Shown here: one piece after another, positions 25,267-33,632 of the stretch | Numbering within the stretch: the first letter of the stretch is position 1 | Layout of the letters: each line of letters begins with the position of its first letter | From: Kallipyga gabonensis | GTDB taxonomy: Bacteria > Bacillota > Clostridia > Tissierellales > Peptoniphilaceae | NCBI RefSeq assembly: GCF_001286805.1 | Contig: NZ_CXYV01000002.1 | Span: 1,116,001 to 1,180,000 of the forward strand | Length of the DNA: 64,000 nt | Direction: 5' to 3' | The notes under the pieces: generated by a model | The model's input: the letters and a program-made list of their open reading frames with translations, nothing else | Told to the model about the DNA's origin: nothing | Database searches by the model: none | Position numbers and translations under genes: made by a program

Positions 25267-26409
25267 ATGAACGAGAATCTGATCGAGGCTTTGGATGCCT
25301 TAGAAAAAAGTAAGGGGCTTTCCAAGGAGGTGATCCTCGAGGCTATTGAAAAAGCATTGGAAAAATCCTATGAAAAGAACTATGATGACCGGACCAATGT
25401 CGATGTAGTTATGGACAGGGAGTCCGGGGAAATTCGAGTTTACTCCCTCCGCAATGTTGTTGAGGAAGTGGAAGATCCCGTTACGGAAATTTCCCTGGCC
25501 GAAGCTAAGACGAAGAATCCTTCCGTAGAAGTGGGCGGTCAAGTTCGTGTTGAGGTCTCTCCGGAAAATTTCGGCCGGGTCGCGGCAGGAACCGCACGAA
25601 ATATTGTTATCCAAAAACTGCATGATGCTGAACGGGAAACCATCTACGATGCTTATATCGACCGGGTCCGTGAAATCATTAACGGAACGGTACAACGGGT
25701 TGACCGAGGCAATGTCTTTATTAACCTGGGGAAAACCGAGGGGATTGTGCCGGCCAAAGAACAAATTCCCGGTGAACATCTAAAACCCGGTGATCGGGTA
25801 AAACTCTATGTAGCCGATGTGAGAAATTCCTCTAAAGGAGCGCAGGTTCTTCTGTCCAGAGCCCATGCCAACCTGGTTATTCGCCTTTTCGAACAGGAGG
25901 TACCCGAAATTGGCCAGGGCATCGTGGATATTTATTCCGTTGCCCGTGAACCCGGATCCCGCTCCAAGGTGGCTGTCTATTCCTCAGAAAGTGATGTTGA
26001 TCCCATCGGTGCCTGTGTCGGTTATAAAGGGAGTCGGGTGAACTATATTGTTGAAGAGTTGGGGGGAGAAAAGATGGACATCACCATTTATGATCCGGAC
26101 CCACAGATCTTTATCGCCAATGCCCTGAGTCCGGCCAAGGTTTCTCGGGTGATTACCAACGAGAAAGAAAAAACTTCCGTGGTGGTTGTCCCGGATGACC
26201 AATTATCCCTGGCGATCGGAAAAGAGGGGCAGAATGTCCGTCTTGCCGCTCGATTAACCGGATGGAAGATTGATATTAAAGGAGAGTCTCAATATTTTGA
26301 GGATCCTGAAGCTTTTGAGTTGTCGGAGGATGAAGAAGATTCTTCATCTTCGGACCTTGAAAGGGAAGCCGGCTTGGAAGTTGCCCCGGTAGAGGAGGAT
26401 GTCTTCTAA
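25267..26409 (+). CDS. nusA: Transcription termination/antitermination factor NusA
   Basis: RNA polymerase-associated factor that enhances pausing and hairpin-dependent termination. The 380-residue protein comprises the polymerase-binding N-terminal domain (about 1-125), an S1 domain (about 132-200, [18 protein letters not shown] region), and two KH domains ([18 protein letters not shown] and [25 protein letters not shown]). A short acidic, Ser-rich tail ends the protein, and the C-terminal repeats of the E. coli type are absent, as expected in Firmicutes. A TAGGAGGAAGT site precedes ATG 25267. The leader hairpin before rimP is a plausible feedback target. Confidence 0.97.
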   Translation: MNENLIEALDALEKSKGLSKEVILEAIEKALEKSYEKNYDDRTNVDVVMDRESGEIRVYSLRNVVEEVEDPVTEISLAEAKTKNPSVEVGGQVRVEVSPENFGRVAAGTARNIVIQKLHDAERETIYDAYIDRVREIINGTVQRVDRGNVFINLGKTEGIVPAKEQIPGEHLKPGDRVKLYVADVRNSSKGAQVLLSRAHANLVIRLFEQEVPEIGQGIVDIYSVAREPGSRSKVAVYSSESDVDPIGACVGYKGSRVNYIVEELGGEKMDITIYDPDPQIFIANALSPAKVSRVITNEKEKTSVVVVPDDQLSLAIGKEGQNVRLAARLTGWKIDIKGESQYFEDPEAFELSEDEEDSSSSDLEREAGLEVAPVEEDVF

Positions 26410-26410
26410 T

Positions 26411-26668
26411 ATGAAAAAATCTCCTTTACGCAAGTGTTTAGCTTGCCTAGAGAGGAAGGAAAAGGACCAGCTTATCCGGGTTGTTAAGGATAAGGATGGA
26501 AACTTTTCCCTGGATAGAACGGGGAAGATGCCGGGACGAGGGGCTTATATCTGTAAGTCAGAAGTCTGTATACAAAACGTTCTGGACAGTAAGCGGTTGA
26601 ATTCCGCCCTTCGGGGAAACCCGCCCCAAGAGATCTATGAGGAGCTTATGCATGTAACACAAGAATAG
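26411..26668 (+). CDS. ylxR: YlxR family RNA-binding/nucleoid protein
   Basis: 85-residue YlxR (DUF448) protein. Key positions are RKCLACLERKEKDQLIRVV at the N-terminus, and PGRGAYICKSEVC in the middle, with the usual Cys pattern. The family has been linked to RNA binding, to regulation at the nucleoid, and to RNase P. ATG 26411 follows the nusA stop by one base; ATG 26399 would add four residues but leaves only one or two bases after AGAGGAGG. The L7Ae-like ylxQ gene that often follows is absent, and infB starts after 9 nt. Confidence 0.88.
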   Translation: MKKSPLRKCLACLERKEKDQLIRVVKDKDGNFSLDRTGKMPGRGAYICKSEVCIQNVLDSKRLNSALRGNPPQEIYEELMHVTQE

Positions 26669-26677
26669 AGGTGGACG

Positions 26678-28903
26678 ATGAGAGTTTACGAAGTTGCCAA
26701 AGAATTGAATGTCCCCACAAAAGCCCTAAGGGATTTGATGGAAAAAAAGTTGAACCTGACCTACCCCTCCCATATGTCAACTATGGAGGATGAAGATATT
26801 GATAAGGTGAAAGCCATCTATCAGGAAAACCGAAAAAATGTTCGTGATCAGAAGGAAAAGTCATCTGATTCGTCTTCCGTGGAAAAGAAGTCCCATAAGA
26901 AAAAAGTAAAGACTTCTTCTCATAAAAAGATGAAAAATCGGGAAGATGTGGAGGAGGATGAAGAAGAACGCCTGGAGATTAAGCTAAAAGACCAGGCCAA
27001 GGCAAGAACGAAAAAGAAACAGGCCAGACAAGAAGCCCGTAAGGGGAAAAAGCCCCAACCGCAAAAGGAAGACCTGGCGAAAAAACCGGGAAAGGCTAAG
27101 GAAGAGAAGAAGCCTGCTCCCCAGGAAGAAGAGGATGAGTTTGACGCCATTATCGAAATTCCTGCTGAAATTACCGTGGGGGATTTTGCCAAGGTAATCC
27201 GCCAGGATGCCATGGAAGTCATCACTGTCTTGATTAAGATGGGAATCATGGCCGGTCTCAATGAATCGATCACCTTTGAGACGGCGGAAAAAGTTGCTGA
27301 CCATTTCGGCGTTCTAATTACTGAGCCTGAAGAAAGCTCACGGGATGAGATCTTTGACCAACTTGACTTTGAAGATTCACCCAAGTCTCTGAAAGGTCGT
27401 CCACCTGTTATTACCGTCATGGGTCACGTTGACCATGGGAAAACTTCTATCCTGGATGCTATTCGGGAAACGGCTGTCACCAGAGGAGAGGCCGGTGGAA
27501 TTACCCAGCATATCGGTGCTTCTGTTGCCTATGTTGACGGTCATAAGTTGACCTTTCTGGACACCCCCGGTCACGAAGCTTTTACACAGATGCGGGCTCG
27601 CGGAGCCAAAACCACTGATATCGTCATTCTGGTTGTTGCTGCGGATGATGGGGTGATGCCGCAAACCGTGGAAGCCATCAACCATGCCAAGGCTGCGGAT
27701 GTCCCTATTGTTGTCGCGATCAACAAGATGGACCGCCCGGGGGCAAATCCCGACCGAGTCAAACAGGAGCTCATGGAATACGAGCTGGTCTCTGAGGAGT
27801 GGGGTGGCGATACCATTATGGTTCCCGTTTCAGCGAAGACCAAGGAAGGAATCCAGGATCTCTTGGAAAATGTCGTGATTCTTTCCGAAATCCTTGAGCT
27901 TAAAGCTAACCCCAAACGTCCGGCTGTGGGTGTTGTTATTGAGGCCCAATTAGAAAAGGGGAAAGGGGCCACCGCCTCCATCCTCGTTCAAAAGGGAACC
28001 TTGACCAATGATGACTATGTCGTCTCCGGTACGGTCTCCGGTCACATCCGAGCTATGGAAGATTCCTTTGGCAAGCGGGTTAAGAAGGCCGGTCCTTCTA
28101 TGCCGGTAAAAATCATGGGTCTTTCCGACCTGCCTGAAGCGGGTGATAAGATCTATGCGGTAAAAGACGAAAAGATTGCTCGTGAATTTGCTGCCAGAGC
28201 AGAAGAAAGAGCAAGAAAAGAACGGTTGAATATGACCACCCACGTCTCCCTGGATGACCTCCACATGCAGATTTCTGAGGAAGGTCTCAAGGAGCTTAAC
28301 CTGGTTGTCAAAACGGATGTTAAAGGGACGATTGATGCCCTGGCCGGATCGCTGGAAAAACTCTCCAATGATGAGGTTAAGGTGAACATCATCCACGGGG
28401 CTGTCGGCGGGATTTCCGAATCCGATGTCATGCTGGCCGTGGCCTCCAATGCCATTATCATCGGCTTTAATGTTCGTCCTAACCAAGGGGCCATCGCACA
28501 GGCTGCCCGTGAGAGCATCGATATTCGGACCTACCGGGTCATCTACGATGCCATCGAAGACATCAAAAAGGCGATCGAGGGCATGCTTTCTCCCGATATT
28601 GTCGAAGAAGTCAGCGGCCGTGCTGAAGTTCGGGATACCTTTAAGGTTCCGAATATTGGGGTAGTTGCCGGGATTTATGTGGTCTCCGGAAAAATCGTCC
28701 GGAATTATAAGGCCCGTCTCCTCCGAAATGATGTCGTGATTTTTGAAGGGGATATTGCATCTCTTCGCCGCTTTAAGGATGATGTCCGTGAAGTCGCACA
28801 CGGCTACGAAGGTGGACTGGGCATTGCCAATTATAACGACATCAAGGTCGGTGATATGATCGAATGCTTCCATGAGGTGGAAGTCGCTCAAAAGCTTGAC
28901 TGA
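26678..28903 (+). CDS. infB: Translation initiation factor IF-2
   Basis: GTPase that places initiator tRNA on the 30S subunit and promotes subunit joining. The 741-residue protein starts with the IF2-N motif ([19 protein letters not shown]), continues with a Lys/Glu-rich charged linker (about 55-150), then a second IF2-N-like region and the G domain with [18 protein letters not shown] and [11 protein letters not shown]. Domains II to IV follow. It starts 9 nt after ylxR and leads into rbfA after 26 nt. Confidence 0.97.
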   Translation: MRVYEVAKELNVPTKALRDLMEKKLNLTYPSHMSTMEDEDIDKVKAIYQENRKNVRDQKEKSSDSSSVEKKSHKKKVKTSSHKKMKNREDVEEDEEERLEIKLKDQAKARTKKKQARQEARKGKKPQPQKEDLAKKPGKAKEEKKPAPQEEEDEFDAIIEIPAEITVGDFAKVIRQDAMEVITVLIKMGIMAGLNESITFETAEKVADHFGVLITEPEESSRDEIFDQLDFEDSPKSLKGRPPVITVMGHVDHGKTSILDAIRETAVTRGEAGGITQHIGASVAYVDGHKLTFLDTPGHEAFTQMRARGAKTTDIVILVVAADDGVMPQTVEAINHAKAADVPIVVAINKMDRPGANPDRVKQELMEYELVSEEWGGDTIMVPVSAKTKEGIQDLLENVVILSEILELKANPKRPAVGVVIEAQLEKGKGATASILVQKGTLTNDDYVVSGTVSGHIRAMEDSFGKRVKKAGPSMPVKIMGLSDLPEAGDKIYAVKDEKIAREFAARAEERARKERLNMTTHVSLDDLHMQISEEGLKELNLVVKTDVKGTIDALAGSLEKLSNDEVKVNIIHGAVGGISESDVMLAVASNAIIIGFNVRPNQGAIAQAARESIDIRTYRVIYDAIEDIKKAIEGMLSPDIVEEVSGRAEVRDTFKVPNIGVVAGIYVVSGKIVRNYKARLLRNDVVIFEGDIASLRRFKDDVREVAHGYEGGLGIANYNDIKVGDMIECFHEVEVAQKLD

Positions 28904-28929
28904 ATCGCCCTTGGTGAAAGGAGAGAGAG

Positions 28930-29349
28930 ATGAACCATAAACGAATGGGACGTATTTCTCAAGAAATAAAAAAAGTCCTTTCCCATGCCATCATTTACGA
29001 TATGAAGGATCCCAGAATTGCACCCATGACCTCGGTTACGGATGTCACGGTCTCCTCCGACCTTTCTTACTGCGATGCCTTTATTTCCGTGATGGGAAAA
29101 GAATGGGATAAAAAACAGACGATTGAGGGTCTGGAAGCAGCGGCCGGGTTTCTGAAAAATCAAATGGCCACAAAGCTAGACCTTCGTCAAATCCCTGAAC
29201 TTCGCTTTCACCTGGATGAATCCATTGAGCGAGGGATGAAGATGGATGCTCTGATTGACCGGGTGATTCAAAAAGACAGGGAAAGCCAGATGGCCCGTGG
29301 TGATTTGGATAGGGAGGGAGGAAGTGATGACCCATCCGATTTGGCCTGA
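28930..29349 (+). CDS. rbfA: Ribosome-binding factor A
   Basis: 30S maturation factor that binds near the 5' end of 16S rRNA and helps cold adaptation. The 139-residue protein has the KH-like core RISQEIKKVLSHAI, DPRIAPMTSVTDVTVSSDLSY and the PELRFHLDESIERG motif, and a short acidic tail. AAAGGAGAGAG precedes ATG 28930. The 3' end overlaps nrnA by 23 nt. Confidence 0.95.
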   Translation: MNHKRMGRISQEIKKVLSHAIIYDMKDPRIAPMTSVTDVTVSSDLSYCDAFISVMGKEWDKKQTIEGLEAAAGFLKNQMATKLDLRQIPELRFHLDESIERGMKMDALIDRVIQKDRESQMARGDLDREGGSDDPSDLA

Positions 29350-30319
29350 GATTACCCGGGTAATTCATCAGGCTTCTTCGATCGCCATCTCAGGCCATGT
29401 CAACCCCGACGGGGACTGTCTGGGGTCCATTCTTGGATTGGGCCTGACCTTGGAAGCCTTGGGCAAAGATGTGGATATGATCCATAATGAACGACCACGC
29501 CACTTATCCTACCTTCCGGGTTTTGACCGCTTACAAGCGGTCAAAAGGGATAAAAACTACGACCTCTTCATCATGGTCGATTTGGGCGATCGAGACCGTC
29601 TTAAAGAAGCTGGTGTACTTTTAGACCGGTCGAAGACCTCAATTAACTTTGACCACCACCAGGTCAATGAAGGGGTATGTGATTTGACCTGTCAAAGGAA
29701 GGATGCCTCCTCTACTTGTGAGATTTTGGGAGATTATCTGATTGACCAGGGTTTTTTCATTCCTCCGGAGGCAGCTACGGCTCTTTTTGCCGGTATCACG
29801 ACCGATTCCAACCGTTTCATGTACGATACGGCACGGGCCCGATGCCTCCGCCTTGCTGCGGATCTTTTAGACCGGGGTGCTGATCCGGACTGGGTCTACC
29901 TTCACGAATATCAATCCCTTGACCCCCGTCTTTTTGCTTTTGAGGGGGCTGTCGTTGACCGAGCCGACTTTCTACAGGAGGGCAGGGTTGCATTAGCCAC
30001 GGTGACCCAGGAAGACTTATCCCGCTATTCCATTACCATGGGCGAAGCAGAAGGCGTTGTGGATATTCTTCGCAATCTGGATGGGGTGGAAGTGGCTTGT
30101 CTAATCAAGGAGATGGGGGAGGAATCAACCAAACTATCCTTCCGCTCCAAGCTCTTTTTTAACGTAGAAGAAGTGGCCAGATCCTTCGGCGGAGGGGGGC
30201 ATATTAAGGCTGCAGGAGCCTCCTTGTCCTTTGCCAAGGAGGAAGCTCTGAATCAAGTTAAGGCTTACTTTGAAGGCTTAGACCCTTCAGCCTTCCTGCC
30301 TTCTGAGGAGGAAGGCTGA
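29327..30319 (+). CDS. nrnA: DHH-family nanoRNase/pAp phosphatase NrnA
   Basis: Degrades 2-5 nt RNA fragments and dephosphorylates pAp in organisms without Orn. The 330-residue protein has the DHH domain motifs GHVNPDGDCLGS, VDLGDRDRL and NFDHHQVNE, and the DHHA1 motif GGGGHIKAAGASL at the C-terminus. ATG 29327 has GGGAGGAAG upstream; the open frame runs ten codons further back inside rbfA. truB starts one base after its stop (TGAAATG). The order rbfA-nrnA-truB-ribF is typical of Firmicutes. Confidence 0.94.
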   Translation: MTHPIWPEITRVIHQASSIAISGHVNPDGDCLGSILGLGLTLEALGKDVDMIHNERPRHLSYLPGFDRLQAVKRDKNYDLFIMVDLGDRDRLKEAGVLLDRSKTSINFDHHQVNEGVCDLTCQRKDASSTCEILGDYLIDQGFFIPPEAATALFAGITTDSNRFMYDTARARCLRLAADLLDRGADPDWVYLHEYQSLDPRLFAFEGAVVDRADFLQEGRVALATVTQEDLSRYSITMGEAEGVVDILRNLDGVEVACLIKEMGEESTKLSFRSKLFFNVEEVARSFGGGGHIKAAGASLSFAKEEALNQVKAYFEGLDPSAFLPSEEEG

Positions 30320-30320
30320 A

Positions 30321-31202
30321 ATGGAAGGAATTCTCAATGTCTTTAAGGAAAAGGAGATGACCTCTCACGATGTGGTCGCCATCCTCCGGGGAACGACCGG
30401 TCAACGCCGAATGGGTCACACCGGGACCCTTGACCCCCAAGTCACGGGGGTTCTTCCCATTTGTCTGGGCCGGGCCACGAAACTTGCCGATTATATCAGT
30501 GAACAGGGGAAGACTTACGAGGGTAGCCTGGTTTTTGGGATTCGGACAGATACCCTGGATCTGGGCGGAAGGGTTATCGAAAGATCCGACCGGACCCGGT
30601 TCAGTCCGGAGGATATTCGCCAAGTGATGAATTCTTTTATTGGAACCATCCAACAGATTCCTCCCATGTATTCTGCCGTCCAGGTTAATGGACAGCGTCT
30701 TTATGATCTGGCTCGCCAGGGGAAAAAGGTCGAAAGAAAGGCCCGGGAGGCTACTATCTATAATTTTTCACCCCTGGCCTTTTATGAGGAGGGGCTGGAT
30801 TTTACTTGCTCCTGTTCCAAAGGGACTTATATTCGAACCCTGGTAGATGACCTGGGAAAGGCCTTGGGGACCTGGGCAACAACCACTCGCCTGGTTCGGA
30901 CCCGGGTTGGACCATTCTCCATCGACCGAGCTATTCCCATTTCCCGTTTACGAAGGCTGGAAAGGGACGAGATCGAATCCTTCCTTCTTCCCATGGATCA
31001 ATCCATTCCTCATATTCGCTCTTTAACGGTAAATTCTTCCGAAGGAAAGACCCTTCGATTGGGTGGCTTCATCAGCAAGCCTAAGCTAGCACTGATCCCA
31101 CCCGAAAGAATCTACAGAATTTACGATCCTCACGGCTTTATCGGCCTTGGCTATTTTGACGGTGAAAAAGAGAAGCTTCGGATGAAGAAAGTTTTAGCCT
31201 AG
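30321..31202 (+). CDS. truB: tRNA pseudouridine-55 synthase
   Basis: Converts U55 of the tRNA T-loop to pseudouridine. The 293-residue protein has the catalytic motif GHTGTLDP with Asp38, KTYEGSLVFGIRTDTLD, and the YSAVQVNGQRLYDLARQG and CSKGTYIRTLVDDLG motifs. A C-terminal domain of about 70 residues follows. ATG 30321 lies one base after the nrnA stop, with AGGAGGAAGG at the end of nrnA as ribosome binding site. Confidence 0.96.
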   Translation: MEGILNVFKEKEMTSHDVVAILRGTTGQRRMGHTGTLDPQVTGVLPICLGRATKLADYISEQGKTYEGSLVFGIRTDTLDLGGRVIERSDRTRFSPEDIRQVMNSFIGTIQQIPPMYSAVQVNGQRLYDLARQGKKVERKAREATIYNFSPLAFYEEGLDFTCSCSKGTYIRTLVDDLGKALGTWATTTRLVRTRVGPFSIDRAIPISRLRRLERDEIESFLLPMDQSIPHIRSLTVNSSEGKTLRLGGFISKPKLALIPPERIYRIYDPHGFIGLGYFDGEKEKLRMKKVLA

Positions 31203-31258
31203 GTCAGACAGCTACTAGAGGATAACAATAAAGGAATAGAAATGATTGAAGGATGACG

Positions 31259-32194
31259 ATGAAAATTATCGATTGTGATCAAGACGATGCATTTTTCCCC
31301 GGGGACCAGTCCATGGCCCTGGGCAATTTTGATGGGATTCACCTGGGCCACCAAGCTCTTATCCGTTGTGCCATGGATTATGCCCACCAAGAAAAAATTC
31401 TTTCCTCGGTTCTCCTTTTCAAGCAGCATACTCTGGAAGAAATTAGCCATAGCCCGGTTAGTCACCTGACCTCCCTGAAGGATAAGTTGGAAATCCTGGA
31501 TCGGATGGGGTTAGATTACGTTTTTTTGAAGACCTTTGACCATGACTTTATGTCCATCGATAAGAAAGATTTTTTGGAAGACTTTCTGCTTGACCGCCTC
31601 CATGTCAAACACATCGTTTGCGGTCAGGATTATTCCTATGGTCGCCTTGCCCAGGGGAGGGTTAGTGACCTCCTTGAGGGGCAGGACAGACTGGGTTACC
31701 AGGTTTCCCTTCTTCCTTATGTGGAGGATGGGAAAGGACGGATCTCCTCGTCAAGAATTCGGGAAGCAGTGGCAGAGGGAAGGGTAGAGGAAGCACAAGC
31801 CATGCTGGGTCGCCCCTACCGGATGACAGGTCAGGTGGTTCCCGGAGCACAGAGGGGGAGGGACTTGGGATTTCCCACTGCAAATATTGATCTTGATTTC
31901 CCTTATATCCTGCCGGCAAACGGCGTTTACCTGACTCGGTCCACTGTTGGAGGGAAAACCTATTACGGAATGACCAATATCGGGTCAAATCCCACTTTTG
32001 TCCTTGATGGTCCAGTTAAAATCGAATGCCACCTTTTTGATTTTCATGGGGACCTCTATGGGCAGGTTTTCAATCTCCAATTCCTTTACTTTGAGAGAGG
32101 AGACCTGGTCTTTCAAAATGCAGAGGAACTGATTGAACAGATTAAAAACGATGAGAGAATTTTGCGGTCAATGGTCAGGAAAGTGAGTGGATAA
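31259..32194 (+). CDS. ribF: Bifunctional riboflavin kinase/FMN adenylyltransferase
   Basis: Makes FMN and FAD from riboflavin. The 311-residue protein has the N-terminal adenylyltransferase domain (LGNFDGIHLGHQALI; VCGQDYSYGRLAQG; SSRIREAVAEGR) and the C-terminal kinase domain (GRDLGFPTANID, MTNIGSNPTF, ECHLFDFHGDLYGQ). ATG 31259 is chosen because GAAGGA lies 5 nt upstream; ATG 31253 is in frame but overlaps that site. It is the last gene of the nusA operon before the rpsO promoter. Confidence 0.95.
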   Translation: MKIIDCDQDDAFFPGDQSMALGNFDGIHLGHQALIRCAMDYAHQEKILSSVLLFKQHTLEEISHSPVSHLTSLKDKLEILDRMGLDYVFLKTFDHDFMSIDKKDFLEDFLLDRLHVKHIVCGQDYSYGRLAQGRVSDLLEGQDRLGYQVSLLPYVEDGKGRISSSRIREAVAEGRVEEAQAMLGRPYRMTGQVVPGAQRGRDLGFPTANIDLDFPYILPANGVYLTRSTVGGKTYYGMTNIGSNPTFVLDGPVKIECHLFDFHGDLYGQVFNLQFLYFERGDLVFQNAEELIEQIKNDERILRSMVRKVSG

Positions 32195-32195
32195 C

Positions 32196-32224
32196 TTGAT
32201 TTCGGCTTGATCTTATGGTAGACT
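32196..32224 (+). promoter_or_regulatory. Probable promoter of rpsO
   Basis: TTGATT (32196-32201) and TAGACT (32219-32224) with a 17-bp spacer, starting just after the ribF stop and about 73 nt before rpsO. The -10 is imperfect, so this is moderately supported. Confidence 0.45.
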
Positions 32225-32296
32225 TTTCAAGTACTTCTTGCTCGGTGTGGAGAAATTGGTCTTGCACTGGGAGGATAGAATGAAAAGGAGAATCGA

Positions 32297-32563
32297 ATGT
32301 TAACCAAAGAAGAAAAGCAGGAAATTATTCGCGAGTTTGGTAAAGATGAAAATGATACGGGTTCACCGGAAGTTCAGATTGCCCTTTTATCTAAGCGGAT
32401 TTCCGATCTGACCGAACACCTCCGTGGTCATAAGGGTGACAACTCATCCCGCCGGGGCATGTATCAGATGATCGGTCGTCGTCGGGGACTCCTTGACCAC
32501 CTGATGAAAAATGACATCGAACGCTACCGCGAAATCATCGCAAAGTTGGAATTGCGCGGCTAG
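32297..32563 (+). CDS. rpsO: 30S ribosomal protein S15
   Basis: 88-residue small-subunit protein that binds the central domain of 16S rRNA. The family motifs [20 protein letters not shown] and [25 protein letters not shown] are intact. AAAAGGAGAA precedes ATG 32297. Its transcript ends at a terminator 18 nt after the stop. In many bacteria rpsO is next to pnp; here a lipid kinase gene stands between them. Confidence 0.98.
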   Translation: MLTKEEKQEIIREFGKDENDTGSPEVQIALLSKRISDLTEHLRGHKGDNSSRRGMYQMIGRRRGLLDHLMKNDIERYREIIAKLELRG

Positions 32564-32581
32564 TCCAAACCAATAGACGGA

Positions 32582-32610
32582 AAAAGAGTGCCCAGAGCAC
32601 TCTTTTTTTT
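32582..32610 (+). terminator. Intrinsic terminator after rpsO
   Basis: AAAAGAGTGC (32582-32591) pairs with GCACTCTTTT (32597-32606) around a CCAGA loop and ends in eight T. Confidence 0.93.
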
Positions 32611-32625
32611 GATGAGGAGAAAGAC

Positions 32626-33546
32626 ATGAAAAAAGCCCTAATCATTTTTAATCCGGTAGCCGGTGTAGAGGAATCCGGTCTTTTTCTTCCCTCCCTGATT
32701 GACCAATTGACCGATAGTAATTATCTTTCTTTTGTCCTTGCGACACAAAAAGAAGGCGATGAGGAGGTCTTTGTCAAGAAATTTGGGCAAGAGGTTGATC
32801 TTATTATCTGTCTAGGCGGGGATGGGACTCTTTCACGGGTGGTCTCAGGCCTCCTGTCTCTTAATCCCAAGCCGGAATTAGCCTATATTCCCTCCGGATC
32901 CACCAACGATTTTGCCAATGGAGTAGGTATGGGTGACCTCCATCGGGAAGAATTGATCAATTTAGCCTGTCAGGGAAAAACTTCTCTTTTTGATGTAGGT
33001 AGCCTGAATGACCGACCCTTTATCTATGTTGCTGCTTTCGGTCTTTTTACCTCTGTTGCCTATCGGACACCTCAGGATCAAAAGAATCTTTTAGGTCGTT
33101 TAGCTTATTTTTTTGAAGGGGTTAAAGACCTGACCCAGATAAAAACCCATTCAATTAAGTTACGTTATGACGGGGGGGATCTGGAAGGCGATTTTATCCT
33201 GGGATTGGTTTCCAATTCCAATTCTGTTGCCGGTTTTACTTCAATAACGGGACCTACGGATTATTATGATGGCTTATTTGAAGTCCTCCTGGTCAAAGCC
33301 GCTGCCAAGCCCTTGGACTTGGCGGGAGCCCTCCATGACCTCATTGCCGGTCGGGATAATGCTCTGATCCTCCGTCTTCAGACGACCCGGCTCGATCTTA
33401 TCTCCGGGGATGACCTGGCTTGGACCTTAGATGGGGAGGAAGGCGATAAGGGAAAAGAGGCCAAAATTCGAGTTTTACCCAAAGCGCTATCCATACGAAC
33501 TCCTCTGGGGAATAAGCCAGCAAAGGCCATTTTTCATGACAAGTAG
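32626..33546 (+). CDS. YegS/DgkB-family lipid kinase
   Basis: 306-residue member of the diacylglycerol/lipid kinase family, which phosphorylates lipids such as diacylglycerol to phosphatidate at the membrane. The nucleotide-binding motif ICLGGDGTLSRVV and the PSGSTNDFANG motif (usual form P-x-GTxNDFA) are present, as is NPVAG at the N-terminus. GATGAGGAGA precedes ATG 32626, only 15 nt after the rpsO terminator. In a Gram-positive cell, DgkB recycles diacylglycerol released by lipoteichoic acid synthesis, which would fit the cdsA and pgsA phospholipid genes in this region. The exact lipid is not readable from the sequence. Confidence 0.9.
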   Translation: MKKALIIFNPVAGVEESGLFLPSLIDQLTDSNYLSFVLATQKEGDEEVFVKKFGQEVDLIICLGGDGTLSRVVSGLLSLNPKPELAYIPSGSTNDFANGVGMGDLHREELINLACQGKTSLFDVGSLNDRPFIYVAAFGLFTSVAYRTPQDQKNLLGRLAYFFEGVKDLTQIKTHSIKLRYDGGDLEGDFILGLVSNSNSVAGFTSITGPTDYYDGLFEVLLVKAAAKPLDLAGALHDLIAGRDNALILRLQTTRLDLISGDDLAWTLDGEEGDKGKEAKIRVLPKALSIRTPLGNKPAKAIFHDK

Positions 33547-33548
33547 GG

Positions 33549-33554
33549 TATAAT
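33549..33554 (+). promoter_or_regulatory. Possible -10 box for pnp
   Basis: A consensus TATAAT lies 3 nt after the lipid-kinase stop and 78 nt before pnp. No -35 consensus is found 16-18 bp upstream and the bases before it read GGG, so it lacks the TG extension too. Confidence 0.4.
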
Positions 33555-33632
33555 ATAAGAATGTTGAATTTCAAAGATGCTCGTCGTTACGAAGGGTGTA
33601 TTTTCACCTAGAAACCGCCAATAGGAGGCAAC

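Noticed and set aside
27950-28891. 313-codon minus-strand open frame inside infB
   Set aside because: It lies wholly within a clear IF-2 gene, lacks a ribosome binding site and shows no family motif. The same holds for the antisense frames at 3601-4191, 21379-22029, 34986-35594 and 37590-38258.
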